Below, in pieces: positions 52,531 through 61,277 of a stretch of DNA of 64,000 nucleotides. Origin of the DNA: JAYPHU01 sp038127535. Its GTDB lineage: Bacteria > Pseudomonadota > Alphaproteobacteria > Rhodospirillales > UBA2165. Within the stretch, counting starts at the first letter, position 1, and each line of letters opens with the position of its first letter. The position numbers were made by a program, and so were the translations under genes. The stretch is from positions 13,589-77,588 of the forward strand of contig JAYPHU010000019.1 of the NCBI GenBank assembly GCA_038127535.1, given 5' to 3'. The notes below the pieces were generated by a model. The model was not told the DNA's origin. It searched no databases and saw only the letters and a list, made by a program, of their open reading frames with translations.

Positions 52531-53094
52531 CTAATCGTCGTAGCGTTCTTCTTTCCACGGATCGCCGCGCATGTGGTAACCCCGGGCTTCCCAGGTGCCG
52601 GGAATATCCTGATTGGTGAACGTGATGTGCCGCAGCCACTTGGCGCTTTTCCAGAGATAGAGTTTGGGCACAATTACCCGCACGGGCCCGCCATGTTCGC
52701 GGGTCAAAGGTTCCCCTTCCCAACTGTGAGCCAGCAGCACATCGTCGTCATCGAAGTCGGCCAGCGGCAGATTGGTGGAATAGCCGTCATAGCTGCGCAA
52801 CATAAGATGCAACGCATCTGGATCCGGTTGCACCGCCTCCAGCAGAGTCTGGGCGCTGACGCCCTCCCAGCGGTTGTCGAAGCGGGACCATTGGGTCACG
52901 CAATGAATATCGGAAATGGAGCTGACATGGGGCTGCGCCATGAAATCATTCCAAGACCATTTGATTGGTCGGCGCACCATACCGCCGGCGCTCAACGACC
53001 AGTCCCGCTGATCGATGACCGGCTGATCTCCGAGATCAAGCACCGGCCATTTATGGGTGCGCACCTGTCCCGGCGGAAGCCGTTTGTCGGTCAT
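52531..53094 (-). CDS. Sulfite oxidase-like molybdopterin-binding oxidoreductase (YuiH-like)
   Basis: A 187-residue sulfite-oxidase-fold protein with the molybdenum-ligand cysteine in ISDIHCVTQWSRFDNRWEGV. RSYDGYSTNLPLADF and GPVRVIVPKLYLWKSAKWLR follow. It lacks a signal peptide and a heme domain, so it resembles the small cytoplasmic YuiH group. Substrate unknown. The converging cyclase pseudogene ends four bases away. Confidence 0.88.
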   Translation of the reverse strand: MTDKRLPPGQVRTHKWPVLDLGDQPVIDQRDWSLSAGGMVRRPIKWSWNDFMAQPHVSSISDIHCVTQWSRFDNRWEGVSAQTLLEAVQPDPDALHLMLRSYDGYSTNLPLADFDDDDVLLAHSWEGEPLTREHGGPVRVIVPKLYLWKSAKWLRHITFTNQDIPGTWEARGYHMRGDPWKEERYDD

Positions 53095-53098
53095 CGGC

Positions 53099-53572
53099 CT
53101 AGCCTTTGCCCCGCATAATGCGCGCCTGATCCCGCTTCCAATCCCTATCCTTGGATGTCATGCGCTTGTCGTATTGCCGTTTGCCCTTTGCCATGCCCAG
53201 TTCGACCTTCGCCAGACCGCGCTTATTGAAGTAAACGGACAAAGGCACCACGGTCATGCCTTCCCTGCTGATCGCGCCAGAGAGTTTCGCCAGTTCCCGC
53301 TTGTGCAGCAGCAACTTCCGGGCGCGCCGGACTTCGTGTTGACCGCGGGTGCCGGCCTCGTATTCGGGAATGTAGGCGTTTACCAGGAACAACTCCCCAT
53401 CCTGGTCGGCGGCATAGGATTCCTCGATGCTGGCGCGGCCACTACGCAAGCTTTTGACCTCGGTGCCGGTCAGCATGATGCCGGCCTCAAGCGTCTCTTC
53501 GATAAAATAGTTGTGACGCGCTTTGCGGTTGCGCGCCGCGACCTTCGAGGGCGTTTTAGGCTTCTTGGCCAT
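53099..53572 (-). CDS. smpB: SmpB tmRNA-binding protein
   Basis: SmpB brings tmRNA to stalled ribosomes for trans-translation. The 157-residue protein has a basic leader, then NRKARHNYFIEETLEAGIML and TGTEVKSLRSGRASIEESYA. The C-terminal tail KRDWKRDQARIMRGKG is complete. It follows dapA by 36 bases. I did not find the tmRNA gene in this window. Confidence 0.97.
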   Translation of the reverse strand: MAKKPKTPSKVAARNRKARHNYFIEETLEAGIMLTGTEVKSLRSGRASIEESYAADQDGELFLVNAYIPEYEAGTRGQHEVRRARKLLLHKRELAKLSGAISREGMTVVPLSVYFNKRGLAKVELGMAKGKRQYDKRMTSKDRDWKRDQARIMRGKG

Positions 53573-53608
53573 GAGGAAATCCGATCAGACGGACGCGCGC
53601 CGTTCCGC

Positions 53609-54484
53609 TTAGGAAAGCGCGCCGACGTCTGTCAGGGCTTGCTTGACCCTGTCCTTACTGGATTGAGCGATATCGGTGATCGGCAGCCGCGCATCAGCCG
53701 AACAAAGACCCAGCAGTTTCGCCGCGTACTTCACCGGGCCGGGGCTGGTTTCGCAGAACATCGCCATGTGCACCGGCATTAGGACATTCTGCAGCTCCAT
53801 CGCTTTGGCGACATCGCCGTCTCGCCAGGCGTTCTGCATGTCCGAGCAAAGCCGCGGCAGGATATTGCCGGTCACCGAAATACAGCCATGACCACCACCG
53901 GCCAGGAACGGCACGGCCGTGCCGTCTTCACCGGACAGCTGGCAGAAATCGGGGCCCATGGCGAGCGCCGTCAGCATCGGCCGATTGAGATCGCTGGTCG
54001 CGTCCTTGACGCCGACGATGTACTCGAGCTCGGCCAGCTTGGCCATGGTCTCCACAGTCATATCAACGATGCTGCGGGCCGGAATATTGTAAATGATGAT
54101 CGGAATCTGCGCCGCGTCGTTGATCGCCTTGTAGTGTTCATACATGCCGGCTTGGGTCGGCTTGTTGTAGTACGGGGTTACGACCAATGCGGCGTCCGCG
54201 CCGGCCTCCTTGGCGTGTTTGGCCAGGCTGATGGCTTCGTCGGTGGAATTCGATCCCGCGCCGGCAATTACCGGCACCCGGCCGGCGGCAACTTCGATGC
54301 AAATCTCGGTCACGCGCATGTGTTCTTCATGGCTTAGGGTCGGCGATTCCCCGGTGGTTCCGCAGGGCACCAACCCGTCCGTCCCCTGTTCTATCTGCCA
54401 CTCGACGAACGAGCGGAACGCGTCTTCATCGATGGCGCCGTTCTTGAACGGGGTGATCAGGGCGACATAAGACCCTTGAAACAT
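53609..54484 (-). CDS. dapA: DapA 4-hydroxy-tetrahydrodipicolinate synthase
   Basis: DapA condenses pyruvate with aspartate semialdehyde in lysine and diaminopimelate synthesis. The 291-residue TIM barrel has GTTGESPTLSHEEH. The tyrosine lies in VVTPYYNKPTQ and the Schiff-base lysine in VGVKDATSDL. GHGCISVTGNI follows. It starts the dapA-smpB-YuiH minus-strand group and is divergent from the lytic transglycosylase. Confidence 0.97.
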   Translation of the reverse strand: MFQGSYVALITPFKNGAIDEDAFRSFVEWQIEQGTDGLVPCGTTGESPTLSHEEHMRVTEICIEVAAGRVPVIAGAGSNSTDEAISLAKHAKEAGADAALVVTPYYNKPTQAGMYEHYKAINDAAQIPIIIYNIPARSIVDMTVETMAKLAELEYIVGVKDATSDLNRPMLTALAMGPDFCQLSGEDGTAVPFLAGGGHGCISVTGNILPRLCSDMQNAWRDGDVAKAMELQNVLMPVHMAMFCETSPGPVKYAAKLLGLCSADARLPITDIAQSSKDRVKQALTDVGALS

Positions 54485-54651
54485 TGACGTATCCTCCGAA
54501 AATTTGCCCGAACATAGACTTAGTCACGAGGGGCAGCAAGAGTTTGCACATAAAATTGAGGCATATCCCCATTGAAGAGGATTCCGATAATCCATACACT
54601 GCGCGGCCATGGGGTTGAACCAATCTGAAGGCTCCCGAAAACAGGATTTCC

Positions 54652-56631
54652 ATGAAGCCCATGATTAGCAGGCTACTTGCCGTTTCCCTTATTTTGTTCG
54701 TCGTTCTGATAGGTGCAGCGCCCGCGAACGAGGCCGCCGCTGTTTCCAAGAAAGATAAGACCTCTGCTCAAGCCGCTTACAAATTGGGTGAAAAGGCGAA
54801 ATGGGCGGAGTTCGAGCGGCGCGCCAAATCGGTCAAGGACCCGCTTCTGAATAAAATTCTCCACTGGTATCGGCTGCAGGCCCGCGCTTCCGGCGCGAAC
54901 TTCGAGGAAATCAGCCGATTTATCGAGAAAGAACCGAATTGGCCGAGCCAGCGTCGGCTGTTGATCCGGGCCGAACAGGCCATGAAGCCGAGTACGGATC
55001 GGGACGCCATACTCGCCTGGTTCAAGAAACACCCGCCCCTGACGCCTAATGGGGTCGCCTGGATGGCGGGTGAGAAGCTGCTGGAGGGCCACAAGGACGA
55101 CGCCATCCGGATGGTGAAGGATGTCTGGGTCTCCGGTAATTTTGGCTTCAAGCAGGAGCGGCATTTTCACCGCCAATTCCGCCAATATATGACTCTGGAT
55201 GATCATTTGAACCGACTCGACCGGCTGCTGTGGGACGGCAAGTATTATCCGGTGCGGCGTATGTATCGCCGGTTCAAGGATCCGAAATATCGCGCCTTGG
55301 CAGAGGCCCGGCTGACGCTTCGCCGAATGCGTGGCGGTGTGGACCGGGCTATTGAGCGGGTACCCGCGGACCTTAAGGATCATCCGGGCCTCGTGTATGA
55401 GAGATTGCGGTGGCGGCGGCGCAAAGGACGGGATCAGGATGCCATGACGCTGTTGCAAAACCCGCCTGACGATCTGATCGAGCCTGGCCGATGGTGGACC
55501 GAGCGGGCCATTCTGGCGCGGCGTGCTTTGCGAAAAGGCCATATTTCCGACGCCTATCGTTTGACCCAGGATCATCGCCTCAATGAAGAAGACGCGGGGA
55601 ATATGATCGAGGCGGAATGGATGGCGGGCTGGATCGCCCTACGCTTCCTCAAGGACAACAAGGTCGCTTACGATCACTTCTCCAAGATATATGGTGTGGC
55701 CAGCTACCCGATCAGTCAGACCCGAGGCGCCTATTGGGCCGGCCGTGCGGCGGAGGCCATGGGAGAAGCGGAGAAAGCTGCCTTTTGGTACCGCACGGCC
55801 TTCCTTCACGAGACCACCTATTATGGCCAGTTGGCGGCGGCCAAAATTCCGGAAGCGAAGAAGCTGGATCTTCCGGCCAGCCCCAAAGCCGATAGCGAGC
55901 TCAAGAAAAGCTTCGAGAAGGATGAACTTGTGGCGGCGGTCCGGACAATCCGCAAAGCCGGCCTGCGGGAGATCATGCGGCCCTTCATCCGGCAGTTGAG
56001 CCGTAGGGATGAGCGGGAGGAATGGCAAGTGCTGACCGCCGCTCTGGCCAAAGCCGAGGGCCGCAATGATTTGGCCATTCTGGTCTCTAAGGCGGCGCTA
56101 CGAGACGGTATTGAACTGGTGGAGGCAGGCTACCCGGTTCTCAAACATAAACTGGTGACGGGTGTCGAGCCGGCCTTTGTTCACGCCATCATTCGTCAGG
56201 AGAGCGCTTTTAATCCCAAGGCAATCAGTCATGCCGGCGCCCGTGGATTAATGCAAATCATGCCAGGGACGGCCCGGCAGGTCGCCAAGCAAAATTCAAA
56301 ACGATACTCGCGCCGGAAGCTGACGGAGGACGAGAAGTATAATCTGGGATTGGGTCAAGCTTATTTGCGTGATCTGCTTAAGGAATTCAATGACTCCTAT
56401 ATCCTGACTTTGGCGGCATACAATGCAGGACCCCATCGGGCGAAACGCTGGATCAAGCGAAACGGCGATCCACGGGATAAGACCGTGGACGCCATCGATT
56501 GGGTGGAGATGATCCCGATCTCGGAGACCCGGAATTATGTGCAGCGGGTGATCGAAAACCTGCATGTTTATCGGCAGTTGCTGGCGAATAAGGAAGTCGC
56601 CTTCAAACCGCAGGGGGCGCTCGGCCGCTAA
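54652..56631 (+). CDS. slt: Soluble lytic murein transglycosylase (Slt)
   Basis: The 659-residue periplasmic protein has a signal peptide (ISRLLAVSLILFVVLIGAAP) and a long superhelical domain of tetratricopeptide-like helices to about 480. The lysozyme-like catalytic domain has Glu517 in HAIIRQESAFNPKAISHAGA. RGLMQIMPGTARQVA and LAAYNAGPHRAKRW follow. It cleaves peptidoglycan glycan strands to anhydromuropeptides. The threonine dehydratase follows within six bases. Confidence 0.95.
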   Translation: MKPMISRLLAVSLILFVVLIGAAPANEAAAVSKKDKTSAQAAYKLGEKAKWAEFERRAKSVKDPLLNKILHWYRLQARASGANFEEISRFIEKEPNWPSQRRLLIRAEQAMKPSTDRDAILAWFKKHPPLTPNGVAWMAGEKLLEGHKDDAIRMVKDVWVSGNFGFKQERHFHRQFRQYMTLDDHLNRLDRLLWDGKYYPVRRMYRRFKDPKYRALAEARLTLRRMRGGVDRAIERVPADLKDHPGLVYERLRWRRRKGRDQDAMTLLQNPPDDLIEPGRWWTERAILARRALRKGHISDAYRLTQDHRLNEEDAGNMIEAEWMAGWIALRFLKDNKVAYDHFSKIYGVASYPISQTRGAYWAGRAAEAMGEAEKAAFWYRTAFLHETTYYGQLAAAKIPEAKKLDLPASPKADSELKKSFEKDELVAAVRTIRKAGLREIMRPFIRQLSRRDEREEWQVLTAALAKAEGRNDLAILVSKAALRDGIELVEAGYPVLKHKLVTGVEPAFVHAIIRQESAFNPKAISHAGARGLMQIMPGTARQVAKQNSKRYSRRKLTEDEKYNLGLGQAYLRDLLKEFNDSYILTLAAYNAGPHRAKRWIKRNGDPRDKTVDAIDWVEMIPISETRNYVQRVIENLHVYRQLLANKEVAFKPQGALGR

Positions 56632-56636
56632 CGCTC

Positions 56637-57608
56637 ATGAAATTACCTACGTATCAGGGCGTTTTGGCGGCAAAGGACCGCCTGGCCGGTGAGGCGCGTA
56701 GAACACCCATGCTGGAATCCGACCGGGTCAATGAACAGCTCGGCTGCCGGTTGCTGATCAAGGCCGAGAATCTGCAACGGACCGGCTCTTTCAAGTTCCG
56801 GGGTGCGTTCAACCGCATCTGCCAGCTCTCCGACGATGAGAAACCACGCGGTGTGGTGGCGTTTTCCTCCGGTAATCATGCCCAAGGCGTGGCGCTGGCG
56901 GCAAAGCTTTTGGACGTGCCTGCGTCTATCGTCATGCCGTCCGACGCGCCCAAAATTAAGATCGAAAACACCCGTGGCTATGGTGCAGAGGTTGTTCTAT
57001 ATGACCGAAAATACGGAAACCGCGTTCAGGTTGCCGAGGATATTCTGTCCCGGACCGGCGGTACCATGGTCCCGCCCTACAATGACCCGGATATTATCTG
57101 CGGCCAGGGGACCATTGGTCTGGAGATTTGCGAGCAGGTGCGTGAAATCGACGCTGAACTGGATGTTCTCACCGGGCCCAGCAGCGGCGGCGGGATGATG
57201 AGCGGCTGCGCCCTCGCCTTCGCCAACTTATCGCCGGCAACGGAACTCTTTGCCGTTGAGCCGGCCAACTATGATGACATCACCCAATCCCTGGAAGCGG
57301 GCGAGCGGGTCATTATCCAGACCGGCGCGCCGTCTCTGTGCGACGCGCTATTGCTGGAAACGCCGGGCGAGCTGACCTTCGAGATCATGAAGTCCCGATT
57401 GGCGGGCGGACTGGTGGTTACCGATGAAGAGGCGTTGGCTGCGGTCAAACTGGCGTTTCAGGAGTTCAAGATTATTTTGGAGCCCAGCGCCGCCACGTCA
57501 CTGGCCGCGATCCTCAACAGCAAAGTGGACCGCGCCGGCAAGACCATCTGCGTCATTTGCACCGGCGGCAATGTGGATCCCGCCGTTTTCCAGCGGGCCG
57601 TCAGTTAA
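56637..57608 (+). CDS. Threonine/serine dehydratase-family PLP enzyme
   Basis: A 323-residue fold-type II PLP enzyme. The lysine lies in TGSFKFRGAFNRI (Lys53). The substrate loop is SSGNHAQGVALAAKLL, and the glycine-rich phosphate loop is TGPSSGGGMMSGCA. There is no C-terminal ACT domain, so it is unlikely to be feedback-inhibited biosynthetic IlvA. Catabolic threonine dehydratase or serine racemase-like activity are both possible. Confidence 0.9.
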   Translation: MKLPTYQGVLAAKDRLAGEARRTPMLESDRVNEQLGCRLLIKAENLQRTGSFKFRGAFNRICQLSDDEKPRGVVAFSSGNHAQGVALAAKLLDVPASIVMPSDAPKIKIENTRGYGAEVVLYDRKYGNRVQVAEDILSRTGGTMVPPYNDPDIICGQGTIGLEICEQVREIDAELDVLTGPSSGGGMMSGCALAFANLSPATELFAVEPANYDDITQSLEAGERVIIQTGAPSLCDALLLETPGELTFEIMKSRLAGGLVVTDEEALAAVKLAFQEFKIILEPSAATSLAAILNSKVDRAGKTICVICTGGNVDPAVFQRAVS

Positions 57609-57621
57609 ATCACGCAACTTT

Positions 57622-58086
57622 TCAGGATGCCGTTTCGGTCTGGGGCTTTTTCGGCGGGTCGACCTTGGATTTCGAGGCGCCCTTCAACAACAGATTTATA
57701 GGACCTTCGCTTTCCTTCTTGCCGCCTTCGATGCGCCGGCAATGGCCTTCCAGGAAGGCGCCTTGCTCAATCGCAAGGTTCTCGTGCAGAATATCACCCA
57801 GAACATGGGCTGATTTCGCCAGTGAGACCGACCGCGCCTTGATTTGACCGGTAATCCGGCCATGAACGCGGACCGTATCGGCAGAAACCTCGCCGTTTAC
57901 GTCGGCAGTTTCGCCGATGATCAGGACATCCGCCTGAATATCGCCGATAACCCGGCCATCAATCTGAATTTCTCCATCGGTGACGAGATCACCGGTGACG
58001 ACCATATCGGTGCTGAACAGGGACGGCGGTGCAGGAACTTTGGCGACGACAGGTTGGCTGTTTTCTTTGCTATTCTTTGTAAACAT
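57622..58086 (-). CDS. Bactofilin (polymer-forming cytoskeletal protein)
   Basis: The protein starts at ATG 58086 (154 residues). Its central right-handed beta-helix domain is built of short repeats, for example DLVTDGEIQIDGRVIGDI, ADVNGEVSADTVRVHGRI and LEGHCRRIEGG. Flanking tails are disordered and lysine/proline-rich. Bactofilins self-assemble at membranes and often partner an M23 peptidase, which is the gene it overlaps by 17 bases. Confidence 0.94.
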   Translation of the reverse strand: MFTKNSKENSQPVVAKVPAPPSLFSTDMVVTGDLVTDGEIQIDGRVIGDIQADVLIIGETADVNGEVSADTVRVHGRITGQIKARSVSLAKSAHVLGDILHENLAIEQGAFLEGHCRRIEGGKKESEGPINLLLKGASKSKVDPPKKPQTETAS

Positions 58087-59389
58087 AACGACCGGCCTTG
58101 ATAAATTTCCACGGATTATAGGCTCTGCCGTTATAGAGAACCTCATAGTGGAGGTGCGGTCCGGTGCTACGCCCCGAACTGCCAAGCAGAGCAATTTTAG
58201 ACCGATAGTCTACTTTTTGGCCACGTTTAACAAGAATCTTGTGCAAATGGCCGTACCGGGTTTTGAACCCGTGGCCATGATCGATGACGACGAGACGTCC
58301 GTATTTGCCCTTCCGTCCGGCGAATTTCACCACGCCCGGGGCCGTCGAAAAAATGGATGAGCCGCGGATGCCGCCTAGGTCCAGACCATAATGCATGGCC
58401 CAGCGGCGATTGATCGGATCCCGGCGTTTGCCGTAGTGGCTGGACACAGAGAAATGATCCAAAGGCGGCGACAGCGGCATCACGTTCACAAGTTTCTCCA
58501 GCGTTTCCAGCTGCGACAACCGTGACTCCAGATTGTTTATGCTGGCTTTCAGGTGTTCGCCGGCATCTACCTCACCGCTATAGGCGATAAACGGCCCACC
58601 GGCGGCGGTGCTGTCGTTGCCTTCAAGTCCGGCAACGAGCTTTGACGGTTTCAAGCCAGTCCGGGCGACAAATGTTTCCAGCTCATCAATTTTCTCCGAA
58701 GCGCGTCGCGTCAGGCGGGCGATAACATCCTTTTCGGACTCTTGCAGATCGTTTAGCTCTTTTTTCAGGCTGGAGACCTGGTTTTCGAGCCGGTTGGCTA
58801 GGGCCCGGGACGCATTTCTTTCAGCCAAGGCGCCTTCCAAGTCGCTGCTGATCGAGGACAGGTTGCCCTTAAGTTCAAAGTTGCGGGTATTGAGTGACCG
58901 CATCCCCTGTTCAATCTTGCCTAGCTTGTGTTTGAGATCATCCTTGGCGGCGATAATTTCGTCCTGACGCTGCTGCGAGGTAGCTAACTCGGATTCTGTG
59001 GCTCGCAGATTTTGTTGCAGGGTGGCGTTCTTCTCAACCAGGTTCAGCATCAAGGTATGATTGCGTTCCAGCCCGTTGGTGAGGGTCGCAAATTTGTTTT
59101 GGTAATCGGAAACTTCGGACAATAAACTGCGATAGAGCAGCCTGGAATTAAGGATTTGATTGTCCTTCGCCTCGATGATTTTGTCGTTAATAAAGAACGT
59201 GAGCGACGCGAAAATTGCCCAGCCGGAAATAAACAAAACACTGGCGAGAACGGAAAGCTGCAGCTTATAGGAAATCTTGACGAACCAAACTTTGCCGTCG
59301 GTACGCAACATAATTTCCCGGTCCGGAAAATACCGGGAAACGGTGCGCGCCCAGGCATGCCTGAAACTGCTTTGGTTTTTTTGCCCCAT
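58070..59389 (-). CDS. M23-family (LytM-like) peptidase, membrane anchored
   Basis: A 439-residue protein with a membrane segment at about 45-68 and a long coiled coil at about 75-230. The C-terminal M23 domain begins near HYGLDLGGIRG. Metal ligands appear complete, with H-X3-D there and H-X-H in GPHLHYEV, so it may be an active peptidoglycan endopeptidase. It reads straight into the bactofilin gene with overlap, as in the LmdC-BacA pairing of other alphaproteobacteria. Confidence 0.94.
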   Translation of the reverse strand: MGQKNQSSFRHAWARTVSRYFPDREIMLRTDGKVWFVKISYKLQLSVLASVLFISGWAIFASLTFFINDKIIEAKDNQILNSRLLYRSLLSEVSDYQNKFATLTNGLERNHTLMLNLVEKNATLQQNLRATESELATSQQRQDEIIAAKDDLKHKLGKIEQGMRSLNTRNFELKGNLSSISSDLEGALAERNASRALANRLENQVSSLKKELNDLQESEKDVIARLTRRASEKIDELETFVARTGLKPSKLVAGLEGNDSTAAGGPFIAYSGEVDAGEHLKASINNLESRLSQLETLEKLVNVMPLSPPLDHFSVSSHYGKRRDPINRRWAMHYGLDLGGIRGSSIFSTAPGVVKFAGRKGKYGRLVVIDHGHGFKTRYGHLHKILVKRGQKVDYRSKIALLGSSGRSTGPHLHYEVLYNGRAYNPWKFIKAGRYVYKE

Positions 59390-59690
59390 GACCCCCTCTT
59401 CGACGCCCAGTTTTATCTTTGTATGGACGGGTATAGGCAGAAAAAGTTCCCAAATTTGCTTGCGTCGAGTCTCTCTCAGAAGCGGGTCGCAAGGTATCCG
59501 CAGACAGGTTTTCTGGCAAGAGGGCCGGGGGGTGGATTCTCTCGATTTTTACGAAAAATCATTGGATCAGTCGGATTTTCTTGAAATATCAGAGGGGCTT
59601 ACCCAATTGCCTTTGCCAGGTCCGGCCCCGTCAGATATTTTCGCCCGCGACGTATATGGTTCAGACAACCGGGCATAATCGGCAAAGGGC
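59390..59690. other. Intergenic region between divergent M23 and pgpA genes
   Basis: These 301 bases contain no gene I can support. Short open frames exist on both strands but do not resemble proteins. It must hold promoters for both genes, yet I see no convincing -35/-10 pair. Confidence 0.4.
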
Positions 59691-60155
59691 GTGCATTTGA
59701 AGAAGCGATTCGCAAGCGTGATTTCGACCTGGTTCGGCAGCGGATTGATCCCTTTTGCGCCCGGAACCTGGGGCTCTGTCGCAGCACTTCCCTTCGCCTG
59801 GGTCATCTGCGAACTATGGAGGGCGCCTGGTCTGATGTCGGCGACGCTTCTACTATTTTTGCTGGGAACCTGGGCTTCAACCATCCATGCCCGGGATTTA
59901 CCGGACGAAGATCCGTCCGAAATCGTGGTTGATGAGGTTGTGGGCCAATGGATGACGCTTCTGGTGGTGCCGCCTGACATTCTACTTTACGCCATCGGCT
60001 TTGTCCTATTTCGCGTCTTTGATATTTTCAAACCCTGGCCGGTATCCTGGGCCGATCGGCGGATAAAAGGCGGGCTCGGCATCATGCTGGACGATGTGCT
60101 GGCCGCCGTATATGCCGCGATAGTTTTGGTGGCCGTACGCTACTGGATAGGATGA
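59691..60155 (+). CDS. pgpA: PgpA phosphatidylglycerophosphatase A
   Basis: PgpA removes the phosphate from phosphatidylglycerophosphate in anionic lipid synthesis. The 154-residue membrane protein has WFGSGLIPFAPGTWGSVAAL and DPSEIVVDEVVGQWMTL. RVFDIFKPWPVSWADRRIKGG and LGIMLDDVLAAVYAA follow. It overlaps the pncC gene by four bases. Confidence 0.96.
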   Translation: MHLKKRFASVISTWFGSGLIPFAPGTWGSVAALPFAWVICELWRAPGLMSATLLLFLLGTWASTIHARDLPDEDPSEIVVDEVVGQWMTLLVVPPDILLYAIGFVLFRVFDIFKPWPVSWADRRIKGGLGIMLDDVLAAVYAAIVLVAVRYWIG

Positions 60156-60649
60156 TGACCATGTTTCCTGACGACATTCTCGGGCTGTCGAAGTCGCTCA
60201 TTGAGGCCTGTAAAGCGCATAGCTTAATGTTGGTAACAGCGGAGTCGTGCACGGGCGGGCTGATTGCGGCCAGTATCACGGCCGTATCGGGCTCGTCGGA
60301 AATTTTTGACCGGGGCTTCACCACCTATTCCTATGAATCCAAGTCGGAAATGTTGGGCGTGAACATGGACGACATCGTCGCCAGCGGCGCGGTCTCTGAG
60401 TCCGTCGCCCGCCAGATGGCCGAAGGCGCCCTCGCCCACTCCAACGCCCAATTATCCGTGGCGGTCACCGGCATCGCGGGGCCGGGCGGCGGTTCGGAGG
60501 AAAAGCCGGTGGGTACCGTGGACATCGCCGCCGCCCGTGAGGGTCGTGAGACCTTCTATCAGCGGTGGTTCTTTGAGGGCGACCGCGACTCCGTTCGGAT
60601 GCAGACGGTCAAAGCCGCGCTGGAGATGATTCGGGGCTTGGTTGAATAG
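60152..60649 (+). CDS. pncC: CinA C-terminal domain family, NMN amidohydrolase PncC-like
   Basis: The 165-residue protein is a free-standing CinA C-terminal domain, which deamidates nicotinamide mononucleotide in NAD recycling. Signatures are VTAESCTGGLIAASITAVSG, then SEMLGVNMDDI, ALAHSNAQLSVAVTGIAGPG and GTVDIA. The start overlaps the stop of pgpA. The CinA N-terminal domain is absent. Confidence 0.94.
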   Translation: MMTMFPDDILGLSKSLIEACKAHSLMLVTAESCTGGLIAASITAVSGSSEIFDRGFTTYSYESKSEMLGVNMDDIVASGAVSESVARQMAEGALAHSNAQLSVAVTGIAGPGGGSEEKPVGTVDIAAAREGRETFYQRWFFEGDRDSVRMQTVKAALEMIRGLVE

Positions 60650-60696
60650 CTAGTTATGCGCGGATCGGCCGCTCTCAGTCCGTCATGCCCGTGTAT

Positions 60697-60849
60697 CTAT
60701 TTCCCGTCCTCCAAATGCGTCGCCCCCAAGTTGCGCAGCAACTCTCGGGGGTCCATGCCCCCGCTATCCATGGTTACACTACAGCCGCCCGATAGATATT
60801 GGTCGGGTCGGGCACGACGCTGCAAAGTGTTGGGGTTAACGGACGCCAT
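60697..60849 (-). CDS. Small open reading frame downstream of ratA (hypothetical, 50 aa)
   Basis: The minus-strand ATG at 60849 overlaps the last 14 bases of ratA in another frame. The 50-residue frame includes RARPDQYLSGGCSVT and ends MDPRELLRNLGATHLEDGK. The stretch near 60723-60751 can also fold into a GC-rich hairpin. I know no homologue. Coding is supported only by the overlap with ratA and a reasonable residue mix. Confidence 0.3.
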   Translation of the reverse strand: MASVNPNTLQRRARPDQYLSGGCSVTMDSGGMDPRELLRNLGATHLEDGK

Positions 60850-61273
60850 AAACCTCGGCCGCACGCTTCTCGAAGGCGTGGACCATAATCTTCACCGCCT
60901 CGTGGAACACGCCGCCGATCATCTTCTGGAGGATCATCGAGCGGAATTCGAAGTCCACATAGAAATCGATGATGCAGCCGCCGTCCTTATCGGGTAGAAA
61001 TTTCCAATGGTTTTTCATATGCTTTAACGAACCGTCCCGGTAGGCGACATCAATCTGATCCGGGTCCTGCAGCCGTACCTCGGAGGTGAATTTTTCCTGG
61101 AACATCTTATAGCCGATGACCATGTCGGCTAGGATCACGTCTCCTTCCCGGCTGTTCACCCGAAGGCCGACGCACCAGGGAAGGAACTCGGGATATTTCT
61201 CGACGTCGGCCACCAGGTCGAACATCTGTTTGGGCGTGTATGGCAGGCGCCGTTGTTCGGCGTGGGTGGGCAT
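60836..61273 (-). CDS. ratA: RatA/COQ10-like START-domain protein
   Basis: I start at ATG 61273 (145 residues), four bases after the lipA stop. The helix-grip fold protein has MFDLVADVEKYPEFLPWCVGL and KYM-like GYKMFQEKFTSEV. WKFLPDKDGGCIIDFYVDF and the VFHEAVKIMVHAFEKRA helix follow. Mitochondrial COQ10 binds ubiquinone intermediates, and E. coli RatA was described as a ribosome-association toxin. In this lipA neighbourhood the coenzyme Q binding role is the likelier one. Confidence 0.92.
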   Translation of the reverse strand: MPTHAEQRRLPYTPKQMFDLVADVEKYPEFLPWCVGLRVNSREGDVILADMVIGYKMFQEKFTSEVRLQDPDQIDVAYRDGSLKHMKNHWKFLPDKDGGCIIDFYVDFEFRSMILQKMIGGVFHEAVKIMVHAFEKRAAEVYGVR

Positions 61274-61277
61274 GCGC

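Noticed and set aside
60723..60751. A non-coding RNA or tmRNA piece downstream of ratA
   Set aside because: The GC-rich hairpin is short and lacks any tmRNA hallmark, and the same bases lie within a possible small coding frame.
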